Positions 8,601-14,183 of a stretch of 15,078 bases of DNA are shown here, in pieces. How positions within the stretch are numbered: the stretch's first letter is position 1; every line of letters starts with the position of its first letter. The DNA is from Thermoflexales bacterium (GTDB lineage Bacteria > Chloroflexota > Anaerolineae > S140-20). The stretch is taken from positions 1 through 15,078 of the forward strand of contig WFUY01000156.1 in the NCBI GenBank assembly GCA_015484715.1, read 5' to 3'. Under the pieces are notes generated by a model. That model was not told the origin of the DNA and searched no databases. It was given only the letters and a program-made list of their open reading frames with translations. Position numbers and translations under genes: made by a program.

Positions 8601-9806
8601 GATGGCCTGGAACGCCTCCATGGCGGCCTGCATCTCCAGGGCTGCCCGCACCGCCCGCTCGGGATCGTCCTCGTGGGCCTCGGGCGCACCAAAGAGGGCC
8701 ATGATGCGGTGGCCAACGGCGTAGGTATCCAGTTTGTTCACCACCCCTCCGTAGCGGGCTAAGATGCCCTGCATCGTGGTGAAGTGGCGGTCAAGGGTTT
8801 CGATGATCAGAGCGCCGCCCTCCTCGCCCAAGGTCTCGATCATCTCATCTACTCCGTAGAAGTTGGCGAAGAGGATGGTGACCGGTCGGAACTCCCCCTC
8901 CAGCTCAGCCCCCTCCACCAACCTTTCCAGCAGACCCTCAGGCAGGTAGGGGGTCAGGCGATCCAGTTGGGCAACGGCCAGGGCCAAGCTCGTTGGCGGG
9001 GGAAAAGGGGAAGGGGGTGCTGTAGGCGATGGAGACGAGAGGATGCGCCGAACAGGGTGATAGCCCTCACGGGACGGGCCTACGACAATCCGATCTCCCA
9101 CGGCGGCACGCGCTTCTTCGTTGATGATCACTTCTCCGGCCTCGGCTCGGTCCTCGGCGTGGGCCATCTCCCGCACGGCGTGGCCCATCACCGCGTACTC
9201 CCGTCGCTCTCGGGTGCCCACGCTGGCTGCGAAGAGGGGGCCCGTCCCCAGCCCTACCGTCATCCGCAGGGAGAAGGTCTGGCCGAAGACCTCCACCTGC
9301 CGGAAGCGGTGCATCCTCTCCTGCATCGTCAGCGCTGCCTGGATGGCTCGCAGGGCGTGCTCCTCCCCCAGGAAGAGGGCCATAATCGCGTCACCGCCGA
9401 ACTTGAGCAGCAGGCCATCGTAGGCGAGGAGGGGGGTTAGCATCTCCGTGAAATAGTCATCCACGATGCCCGTGATCTTCTCCGCCCCCTCCCGCCGCCG
9501 ATCTTGGCCCCGCTCCTGGTGGGAGAGGGCCTCGGTCATCGCAGTGAAGCCGCTGATGTCGGCGAAGAGGGCCGTCCCGTACAGAAAGGCACCTCGCACG
9601 TGCTCTGGGGGAGGAACAGCGATCTCCTGGGCCACCAGGTGACGGGGCAGATAGGTGACCACCACGTCCCGGAGGGCGGTCAGGTGGGTCAGGAGGTGAC
9701 GCTCCATCTCCGGTGGGAGCCCCGTCAGATCCGCCGGAAGCTGACGGCGCAACGCGGAGGGGAGATAGGGGTGTAGGGATTCCGAGGGTAACGGGGGAGA
9801 GGGCAT
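5673..9806 (-). CDS. Tandem class III nucleotide cyclase / AAA ATPase / TPR signalling protein
   Basis: The product has 1377 residues and no signal peptide or membrane segment. Two class III cyclase homology domains lie at about 75-240 and 305-470. An AAA/STAND-type ATPase follows (LVGRTREL at 508-515, Walker A GEAGVGKT 537-544, Walker B LVLILED 662-668). A helical region precedes about ten TPR repeats at 920-1370, a protein-binding scaffold. Domain 1 keeps both metal aspartates (Asp83, Asp139) but has His209, Arg212 and His216 in place of the base-recognition Asp and transition-state Asn/Arg. Domain 2 has Asn315 and His366 in place of the metal aspartates but keeps Lys358, Asp440, Asn443 and Arg447. 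Together they could build one composite site, as in mammalian adenylyl cyclase C1/C2; alternatively both are inactive regulatory domains. The start ATG lies 18 bp after the thioesterase stop. It is last in the pcm operon, and I see no clear terminator after it. Confidence 0.95.
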   Translation of the reverse strand: MPSPPLPSESLHPYLPSALRRQLPADLTGLPPEMERHLLTHLTALRDVVVTYLPRHLVAQEIAVPPPEHVRGAFLYGTALFADISGFTAMTEALSHQERGQDRRREGAEKITGIVDDYFTEMLTPLLAYDGLLLKFGGDAIMALFLGEEHALRAIQAALTMQERMHRFRQVEVFGQTFSLRMTVGLGTGPLFAASVGTRERREYAVMGHAVREMAHAEDRAEAGEVIINEEARAAVGDRIVVGPSREGYHPVRRILSSPSPTAPPSPFPPPTSLALAVAQLDRLTPYLPEGLLERLVEGAELEGEFRPVTILFANFYGVDEMIETLGEEGGALIIETLDRHFTTMQGILARYGGVVNKLDTYAVGHRIMALFGAPEAHEDDPERAVRAALEMQAAMEAFQAIETPQGTFPLRQRIGINTGYVVAGNVGSPIRREYTVMGDEVNLAARLMAIARSGQIIVSRATRHWVADLVVCREMEPVRVKGKRMPVSISQVIAVQERVHRRVQTPLVGRTRELDQAQAVADRARRGQGQVLSIVGEAGVGKTRLAEALRDYCQKQGMRVLQGTSLSYATHSPYHPWVELLKACLDLYGDESRSVTASRLLAHLDEVAPRLVDWAPILGQVLGLEVPDNVLTRSLDPQLRQRRLFAMVLEILRIEASHRPLVLILEDMQWMDRASRELLAYVARNITADPILLLLIYRPDLPTEAWMRGEHCTTILLRELPPQKGKELARVLLHAQTLPPLLETIVEEKCKGNPFFIEEITRVLVDSGLLMPEADGKWRVRPDLAQLELPETISGLIISRLDRLPAPERNTLQVASVIGVRFGFDLLHGVYPHRVSEEELRTRLEALEEEGLTLLERVSPVLEYLFRHVLVREVTYETLLFAIRRELHRKIGAYIEEHYADNPAQVYDLLAHHYDQGQRWDKAVHYLLLAGDEARSKYANESAIAYYRRALEIAPHDPRAAEAYRSLGDVYQHIGRYEEALRCYRQALEVAGSSEQRASLLRRIARAYERQGRYDRALEHLHRAMDLLREEPASLEVSRIYGAMGWVLMRRGEYDQALEYCGRGLEYLKDWPEDEGVQRARAELYHTLGSIASSRGNYAEAIEFHEESIRLREALQDLPGLANSYNNLAFVYWQQGQYDQTSAYLHRSLEIRQRIGESYGIAASYNNLGTVSYKQGRYQQAVDYYRRSLALRQEMGDRWGMAQCYSNLGEAALRLGDYKEAEGYLREAIEGFAALGSKPHLIDPHRNLSEVLLIQGRPEEALEHAEAARQLADALDNQPALALAWRTLAAAYAQLDDPRAEEAYRKSIALLEEAGDPGELARAWAGYGRWLMEQGQAQDEGETIARGRACLERAAELFTLAGKEEEARQVRELLGR

Positions 9807-9824
9807 CGTTGAAGCGGCGTTGGG

Positions 9825-10259
9825 TTAACGGGAGAGGCGGCGCAGCGCCGGCTCGTACTCGGTGATGGTCGCACGCCAGCTTTCCGGGATGGGGCGGGTG
9901 GCCCCGACGCGGTAGTCGTAGCAGACCGAGACCGTCCGGGCCTGGGCAGCCAGGGCTCCGGCCGCCTCGATGCGGTAGGCCATGTGGAGGCTCTTGTTCC
10001 CCAACCGGCTGACCCGCAGCCAGACGACGACGGGATCGCCGTAGTAGATGGGGCGCTCGTAGGTGCAACAGGCCTCAACGATGATGAAGCCCAGGTCGTC
10101 CCAGCGACCCGAGGTCCACAGCCCCAACTGGCGGACGTACTCGACGCGGGCCTGTTCCATAAAGCTGAAGTAGGCGGCGTGGTTCACGTGGCCCTGAGCG
10201 TCAATGTCACGGTAGCGGACGGTGATGGGGATGGAGAAGCGGAAGAGATCGTCGCTCAT
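9825..10259 (-). CDS. Acyl-CoA thioesterase, hotdog fold, FadM/YbgC (4HBT) type
   Basis: The product has 144 residues, usual for the family. The sequence RYRDIDAQGHVNHAAYFSFMEQAR contributes the 4HBT signature: acidic residues Asp18/Asp20, then GHVNH and an aromatic helix ending in EQAR. Strands follow with IYYGDPVVVWLRV and GNKSLHMAYRIE. Members hydrolyse acyl-CoA thioesters in the cytoplasm; the substrate cannot be told from the sequence. I chose the ATG at 10259, not the longer in-frame start at 10376. It overlaps the receiver gene's stop as ATGA and has AGGAGG four bases upstream, whereas the upstream extension is an arginine/proline-rich shadow of the receiver gene. The overlap implies translational coupling. 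Confidence 0.9.
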   Translation of the reverse strand: MSDDLFRFSIPITVRYRDIDAQGHVNHAAYFSFMEQARVEYVRQLGLWTSGRWDDLGFIIVEACCTYERPIYYGDPVVVWLRVSRLGNKSLHMAYRIEAAGALAAQARTVSVCYDYRVGATRPIPESWRATITEYEPALRRLSR

Positions 10260-10669
10260 AGGACCTCCTGTTGGCGATCTTCGGTTCCCTGGAGGGCGCG
10301 GGCGATGCTGGCCCGCAGTTCCTTGACGGTAAAGGGTTTCACCAGGTAGTCGGCGACCTCGGCGACCTGGGGCCATATCCCCTCGGTCAGCCCTTCCGTG
10401 CGCACCGTGATAACGATGACGGGGGTATCACGGAGGGCCGGATCCTGGCGCATCCGATTAAAGACCTCCCAGCCATCAATGTCCGGCAACATCAAGTCCA
10501 GCAGGACCAGGTCCGGCTGGAGTTCCTTGATGAGCTCCCAACCCTGCTCGCCGGTGAGAGCCCAGGCGAAACGGATGTCTTCCTTGCGCAGGATAAGCGC
10601 CAACAAGTCTATCAGCTCACGCTCATCCTCGATGTAAACGATGGTCTTCTGATCCTTCTCTGCGTCCAC
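10256..10669 (-). CDS. Single-domain response regulator (receiver, CheY-like)
   Basis: With the GTG start at 10669 the product has 137 residues, essentially one receiver domain and no output domain. It shows the acidic pair in YIEDE, the phospho-acceptor Asp in LVLLDLMLPDIDGWE, the switch Thr in VIVITVR and the conserved Lys in YLVKPF. All key residues are present, so it should accept phosphate from a histidine kinase; none is in the window. An ATG at 10711 would extend it by 14 residues into pcm. I prefer GTG because AGGAG sits seven bases upstream and the codon lies four bases after the pcm stop. Its end carries the ribosome binding site of the thioesterase. It probably acts through protein contacts, perhaps with the cyclase/TPR protein of the same operon (inference). 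Confidence 0.93.
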   Translation of the reverse strand: MDAEKDQKTIVYIEDERELIDLLALILRKEDIRFAWALTGEQGWELIKELQPDLVLLDLMLPDIDGWEVFNRMRQDPALRDTPVIVITVRTEGLTEGIWPQVAEVADYLVKPFTVKELRASIARALQGTEDRQQEVL

Positions 10670-10673
10670 CTTA

Positions 10674-11384
10674 TCACTCCTGAAACGATGATACGCCTGG
10701 CCATTCGTCATCCTGATCCTCGGCCCAGGCGTGCCGTCCGACCATCGGCACGAAGATGACCGGGACGAGCTGCTCCTGCACCCACTGCTTGCCCTTTCGG
10801 GTGAGCCGGATCAGCATCTGGTCGTAGCGATTGCCCACGGGGCCGACAAGGCGTCCCCCGTCGGCCAGTTGTTGGCGAAGGGGGAGGGGGATCGTGGGAG
10901 GGGCAGCGGTCATCAGGATGGCATCGAAGGGGGCTTCCTCCGGCCAGCCGGCGCTCCCATCGCCCACCCGGATGGACACATTTCGGTATCCCAGCTCGGC
11001 CAGGCGGCGGCGGGCTCTCTCGGCTAGAGAGGCATAACGCTCGATGCTGTAGACCCAGCGGGCCAGCAGACTCAAGATGGCGGTCTGGTACCCTGAACCG
11101 GTACCTATCTCCAGGACTTTCTCATCTCCCTTGAGCTGTAGGGCGGCTGTCATATAGGCCACGATGTAGGGCTGGGAGATGGTCTGGCCTTCACCGATGG
11201 GCAGGGGGCGATCCTCGTAGGCGAGGTGACGGCGATCTTCGGGGACGAAGAGGTGGCGAGGCACCCGTCGCATCGCCTCAATCACCCGTTCGTCCCGGAT
11301 CCCCCGGGCGACGATCTGCTGCTGGACCATCCGCTCGCGGCGGGCCGCGTAGTCATGGGCACGCATCCCTCGATTGGGCCCCAT
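10674..11384 (-). CDS. pcm: Protein-L-isoaspartate O-methyltransferase
   Basis: The product has 236 residues, slightly longer than the usual 205-230. It repairs isoaspartyl residues in damaged cytoplasmic proteins using S-adenosylmethionine. The signature GEGQTISQPYIVAYMT (64-79) holds the substrate-binding segment. Motif I, LEIGTGSGYQTA (91-102), binds the cofactor. FDAILMTAAP (153-162) and FVPMVGRHAW (211-220) are typical later motifs. The ATG at 11384 is preceded by AAAGGCGGAACAGG; an alternative ATG at 11366 has its purine tract too close. It is first in the operon with the receiver, thioesterase and cyclase genes, behind an extended -10 promoter at 11425-11433. Confidence 0.95.
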   Translation of the reverse strand: MGPNRGMRAHDYAARRERMVQQQIVARGIRDERVIEAMRRVPRHLFVPEDRRHLAYEDRPLPIGEGQTISQPYIVAYMTAALQLKGDEKVLEIGTGSGYQTAILSLLARWVYSIERYASLAERARRRLAELGYRNVSIRVGDGSAGWPEEAPFDAILMTAAPPTIPLPLRQQLADGGRLVGPVGNRYDQMLIRLTRKGKQWVQEQLVPVIFVPMVGRHAWAEDQDDEWPGVSSFQE

Positions 11385-11424
11385 CCTGTTCCGCCTTTCA
11401 GCCCCCTTGCGCTCCTATTCGCCT

Positions 11425-11433
11425 ATTATAACA
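11425..11433 (-). promoter_or_regulatory. Extended -10 promoter element of the pcm operon
   Basis: The minus strand reads TGTTATAAT, a perfect TGnTATAAT extended -10, about 40 bp upstream of the pcm ATG. No good -35 is found at 16-18 bp, which is acceptable for extended -10 promoters. The edge of MITE copy B lies about 33 bp further upstream. Confidence 0.5.
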
Positions 11434-11465
11434 CACCTGCAAAGGAAGGGGTAGCCCGTGGGGTC

Positions 11466-11615
11466 TGGTGATTACCCACACCTGAGCGAGCGAATGGGCC
11501 ATAGCGGGCCGTCTATGAATTTTCCCGAATGCACGAATGGGGGGGCCTAACTCGTGTATTCGTGCCCTATTCGTGGACGGCTAATCTCTCACCCCCAAGA
11601 TATGGGCAATCATCA
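11466..11615. mobile_element. MITE-like element, copy B (about 150 bp, diverged)
   Basis: It begins TGGTGATTACCCACA and ends TATGGGCAATCATCA, an inverted repeat of 13 bp with two mismatches and the same outer sequence as copy A. It is in the same orientation as copy A and shares GAATGCACGAATG (11527-11539), CTCGTGTATTCGTGCCC (11551-11567) and ATTCGTGGACGGCT. Relative to copy A it has about 35 extra bases after TGAGCGAG. The flanks are GTGGGGTCT (11458-11466, overlapping the outer base) and GTGGGGGGTCT (11616-11626), probably a target duplication altered by a two-base change in a G run. It has no coding capacity. Confidence 0.7.
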
Positions 11616-11659
11616 GTGGGGGGTCTTGTCAGAGAACTGATGGACCCTGCCGGAACCGG

Positions 11660-12523
11660 TCACGAGGCCAGGCGCAGATAGGGGTCCCGCTGACCCAGCA
11701 ACCCCCTCACCAGGTAGTAGAGGGCGTAGAGCTCTAGGGCGAAAGGCAGGTATCCCCCGTAGCCCAGCAGGGGCATCTCGAAGATGCGCAGGAAGTCCAC
11801 AAAGGGGATGGTGTAAACCCACTTGGGAAAGGCCCAGTAGTTCCAGAACTCCCAGAAGAAGGCACAAAGCAGCACCCCGGCCCAGAGGGAGGCGACGGAA
11901 CGCCAGTCGCCCCGGGCCGTCTCCTCCAGGAGCGTTCGGTGTCCCAGCCAGGCGTTGACCGGCTCCAGAATGAAGAAGAGGGAGAGCCAGATGAAGGGGA
12001 AGCCGTAGCGGGGCCAGGTCCAGAGCACCGCCAGCATCAGCCAGCCGGCCAGGAAGAAGCCCAGGAGCAGCCGGCGCGTCGGGCGCAGCCGGGGGCCGTG
12101 GCGGAAGCGCTGGATGAAGGAGCAGGTAGACGCCAGTTCGGCAGCTTCGAAGACGGCCGGCAGGACCGTGGAGAAGGCCAGGCTGGCCAACAAGGCATAC
12201 TCTAGATCGCTGAAGAGCTCCCGGCCCACGTAGTGCCAGTTCCGGGTGCGCCAGTTCAACAGCTCGAAGAGCCACCAGATGGGGGCAGAGAGGACGAAGA
12301 GCCCCACGAAAGCCTGCCAACGGCGGGTGAGGAGGGAGTGCCCTCGCCGCCGCCAGACCAGGGCATCGAGGGTGAGGACCAGGCCGGTCCACAGAGGGAA
12401 AAAGGTGAAGTGGGTCCGGGGGCCTGGTAGGAACCACGTGAGGGGCCAGAAGAGGGTGATCAGGAAAAGCCCCAACCAGCCGTGGCGGGGCCAGGGACGG
12501 GGACGGACGAGGATACGAGTCAT
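11660..12523 (-). CDS. Uncharacterised multi-pass membrane protein
   Basis: I do not recognise a named family. The 287-residue product has about eight hydrophobic segments (roughly 15-34, 40-58, 70-90, 105-130, 151-171, 173-192, 207-228, 246-272) and is rich in tryptophan. Charged or polar residues lie within or next to the segments: WWLFELLNW (83-91), FFILEPVNAW (183-192), FFWEFWNYW (222-230) and FEMPLLGYGGYLPFALE (248-264). Repeated Glu-with-aromatic patches suggest a membrane-embedded binding or catalytic site. This is faintly like membrane carotenoid-modifying proteins, but I would not assign that. The ATG at 12523 has GAGGAGG six bases upstream. It lies behind the nuclease remnant at 12559-12690 and probably uses its promoter at 12730-12758. 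Confidence 0.85.
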   Translation of the reverse strand: MTRILVRPRPWPRHGWLGLFLITLFWPLTWFLPGPRTHFTFFPLWTGLVLTLDALVWRRRGHSLLTRRWQAFVGLFVLSAPIWWLFELLNWRTRNWHYVGRELFSDLEYALLASLAFSTVLPAVFEAAELASTCSFIQRFRHGPRLRPTRRLLLGFFLAGWLMLAVLWTWPRYGFPFIWLSLFFILEPVNAWLGHRTLLEETARGDWRSVASLWAGVLLCAFFWEFWNYWAFPKWVYTIPFVDFLRIFEMPLLGYGGYLPFALELYALYYLVRGLLGQRDPYLRLAS

Positions 12524-12558
12524 GCCGCGCCTCCTCTCTTCACTCGCTCTCCAATCGC

Positions 12559-12690
12559 TCAGTCGGGCACCGTGCTGAGGGGATCGGGCGTTGCTGGATC
12601 CAGCCCCAGCGTGACCGCCATCTGCTCGGTGCTTTGGTCTACCACAAACTCCGCCCAGAGGGGGAAGTGGTCCGAGATTCGGTACGACAT
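12559..12690 (-). pseudogene. Remnant of an endonuclease/exonuclease/phosphatase (EEP) family gene, C-terminal end only
   Basis: The frame from ATG 12690 to TGA 12561-12559 encodes 43 residues beginning MSYRISDHFPLWAEF. The SDHxPLWAEF pattern is the usual C-terminal strand of EEP nucleases/phosphatases, with the catalytic Asp-His pair. The rest of the domain (about 200-250 residues) is absent upstream. A strong AGGAGG (12720-12715) followed by ATG (12709-12707) opens a frame that stops after three codons and is out of frame with the remnant. This looks like a gene whose middle was deleted, leaving promoter, start and tail. An expressed 43-residue peptide cannot be excluded. Apart from this remnant and the two promoters beyond it, I see nothing in 12524-12824. 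Confidence 0.6.
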
Positions 12691-12729
12691 CTGCCGCCTA
12701 GCTGATCATCTCCACCTCCTGTACACCCT

Positions 12730-12758
12730 ATTGTATAACCTACCGGGGCAGGAGGCAA
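12730..12758 (-). promoter_or_regulatory. Putative sigma70-type promoter for the nuclease remnant and membrane-protein gene
   Basis: On the minus strand TTGCCT (12758-12753), a 17-bp spacer and TACAAT (12735-12730) match the -35/-10 consensus at 4 of 6 and 5 of 6 positions. An AGGAGG ribosome binding site follows at 12720-12715. Confidence 0.55.
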
Positions 12759-12774
12759 GGGGAATGTTGCAGAG

Positions 12775-12803
12775 TTGATGTTTTCCGTGTTTCGAGGTAA
12801 ACT
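12775..12803 (+). promoter_or_regulatory. Putative sigma70-type promoter for the lectin-fold gene
   Basis: TTGATG (12775-12780), a 17-bp spacer and TAAACT (12798-12803) each match the consensus at 4 of 6 positions. It diverges from the promoter at 12730-12758, with only 16 bp between the two -35 boxes. Confidence 0.4.
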
Positions 12804-12824
12804 CTGGGGGAAGACCGAGCCGGT

Positions 12825-13661
12825 ATGCCCCCGCCCCTCGGCCCCTTCACCAGAGCGTTTGGGGGAAGGGAGACGGTGAAAAGGCTTCAGGATCGCTTTG
12901 AGGGATTGCCTTCCCCCCATTGGTCCCAGTACACTGCCGGCAAGGGCCGGATTGTCCTGACTGGGACCAGCGTGCGCTTTCTTCTGGAGGGCGCTCGGGC
13001 CGGGGAACTCTCCGATGCTCAAATTGACGATTACCAGGGTCTTCCACGCCGGCGGTTCTACTGGCGTCCTCCCCTACGGATGCAGGTTCGGGCCAGGGCC
13101 TCCCATTCGGCGGGGAGGCTGCAGGGGACGGCAGGATTCGGCTTCTGGAACGCCCCCTTCGGTGTGGGAACCCGGTGGCCGGCGTTGCCCCAGGCGATCT
13201 GGTTCTTCTACGCCTCGCCACCCTCGGAGATGCGGCTGGCCTTGGGCCTGCCCGGCTGGGGGTGGAAAGCGGCCTGTCTGGATGCGGGGCGACCAGCAGC
13301 GCTCCTGTGGGCTCCTTTCGCCCTGCCCCTGGTCCTCTTGATGCGGCTCCAGCCCGTCTACCAACGGCTCTGGCCGACCATTCAGCAGGCTCTGGCCATC
13401 CACGAACGGCTGTTGGAGGTGGACTTGACCGCTTGGCACACCTACGAACTGGTGTGGCGGCCTGACGGTGCGACCTGGTCGGTGGACGGTGAGCAGATCC
13501 TCACCGCCCCGGCGGCCCCTCGGGGTCCCCTGGCCTTCGTCGCCTGGCTGGACAACCAGACCGCCGTCGTCACACCCCAAGGCCGATTGCGCCTTGGCCT
13601 GTTAGAGGTTCCCCACCGCCAGTGGTTGGAACTGGACTGGGTCGAGATCTGTTCCTGGTGA
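12825..13661 (+). CDS. Uncharacterised protein with probable concanavalin A-like (GH16-type) beta-sandwich fold
   Basis: The product has 278 residues from ATG 12825, or 261 from GTG 12876, which has GGGAG upstream and begins at the domain proper (VKRLQDRFEGLPSPHW). The stretches GTAGFGFWNAPFG (101-113), AIWFFYASPP (124-133), AWHTYELVWRPDGATWSVDGE (within 203-223) and PLAFVAWLDNQ (235-245) are like the strands of family-16-type lectin/glucanase sandwiches. The catalytic ExDxE motif of GH16 is not seen, so binding rather than hydrolysis is likely. It has no signal peptide. Residues 157-198 form a hydrophobic/helical insert (LLWAPFALPLVLLMRL) between the strands, which could touch a membrane. 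Function unknown. I see no clear terminator in 13662-13807. Confidence 0.8.
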   Translation: MPPPLGPFTRAFGGRETVKRLQDRFEGLPSPHWSQYTAGKGRIVLTGTSVRFLLEGARAGELSDAQIDDYQGLPRRRFYWRPPLRMQVRARASHSAGRLQGTAGFGFWNAPFGVGTRWPALPQAIWFFYASPPSEMRLALGLPGWGWKAACLDAGRPAALLWAPFALPLVLLMRLQPVYQRLWPTIQQALAIHERLLEVDLTAWHTYELVWRPDGATWSVDGEQILTAPAAPRGPLAFVAWLDNQTAVVTPQGRLRLGLLEVPHRQWLELDWVEICSW

Positions 13662-13807
13662 GCGTATGATCTGAGCGAGAAGATCGGTCAACGAAGGCTG
13701 AGCGAATAAGCGAATGGCCGCTCGCCACGGCCCAAACGAACCAAGAAAGTTGTCGGAGAACGTCGAGAGATGGCGCGTAGAGGCTATGTTGGGAAGAGGA
13801 GTAGGAT

Positions 13808-14182
13808 ATGGCTGGTCGCGTTATGGCGATTATGGCAGATCTGTTCTTTGCCATCCGCTTGGAGGATGTAGCTCAGACGACGGGCTGTGAGATCATCTGG
13901 CCCTCCATTGCTGACGATGTGGTAGCGGTGGCGGAGGAGGAAGGGGTCGCCCTCATCCTCGTGGATACCCACACTATCCTGCCGTGGGAGCGGTGGGTGC
14001 AGGAACTCAAGGGCGATCCGAGAACAGCCCCCATTCCGATCATCGCCTTCGGAGCGCCTGCGGATTCCAAGCTCCGCCAGCAGGCACTGGAGGTAGGGTG
14101 TGACGAAGTGCTGGCCCGCTCAGAGTTCGTCTCCCGTCTGCCCTCGTTGATTCAACGGTACGTGCTCCTCCAGGAGGGGTAA
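13808..14182 (+). CDS. Degenerate receiver-domain (pseudo-receiver) protein
   Basis: The product has 124 residues with receiver-like alternation of strands and helices: VMAIMADLFFAIRLEDVAQ, VALILVDTHTI, IPIIAFGAPAD and ALEVGCDEVLARSEF, the last in the place of the usual A-D-x-x-x-K-P segment. Asp53 occupies the phospho-acceptor position. The N-terminal acidic pair is reduced to Asp11, and the conserved Lys is missing (Ala-Arg-Ser at 103-105), so normal phosphorylation switching is doubtful. The ATG at 13808 has AGGAG six bases upstream. Its stop codon is one base before the GTG start of fabL, and its last codons contain the fabL ribosome binding site, so the two are co-translated. A regulatory or structural partner role is inference. 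Confidence 0.75.
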   Translation: MAGRVMAIMADLFFAIRLEDVAQTTGCEIIWPSIADDVVAVAEEEGVALILVDTHTILPWERWVQELKGDPRTAPIPIIAFGAPADSKLRQQALEVGCDEVLARSEFVSRLPSLIQRYVLLQEG

Positions 14183-14183
14183 T

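Noticed and set aside
11613-12437. Minus-strand open frame of 274 codons overlapping the membrane protein
   Set aside because: Pro/Leu/Arg-rich frame shift of the membrane-protein gene, lacks a ribosome binding site and runs into MITE copy B.
12639-13022. Minus-strand open frame of 127 codons across the divergent promoters
   Set aside because: It spans both promoters and the 5' part of the lectin-fold gene, with no motif or ribosome binding site.
13670-13725. Possible third copy of the MITE (CTGAGCGAGAA, GAGCGAATAAGCGAATGGCC)
   Set aside because: Only short GAGCGA/GCGAATGG words are shared; no GGTGATTACCCA ends or flanking duplication are present.
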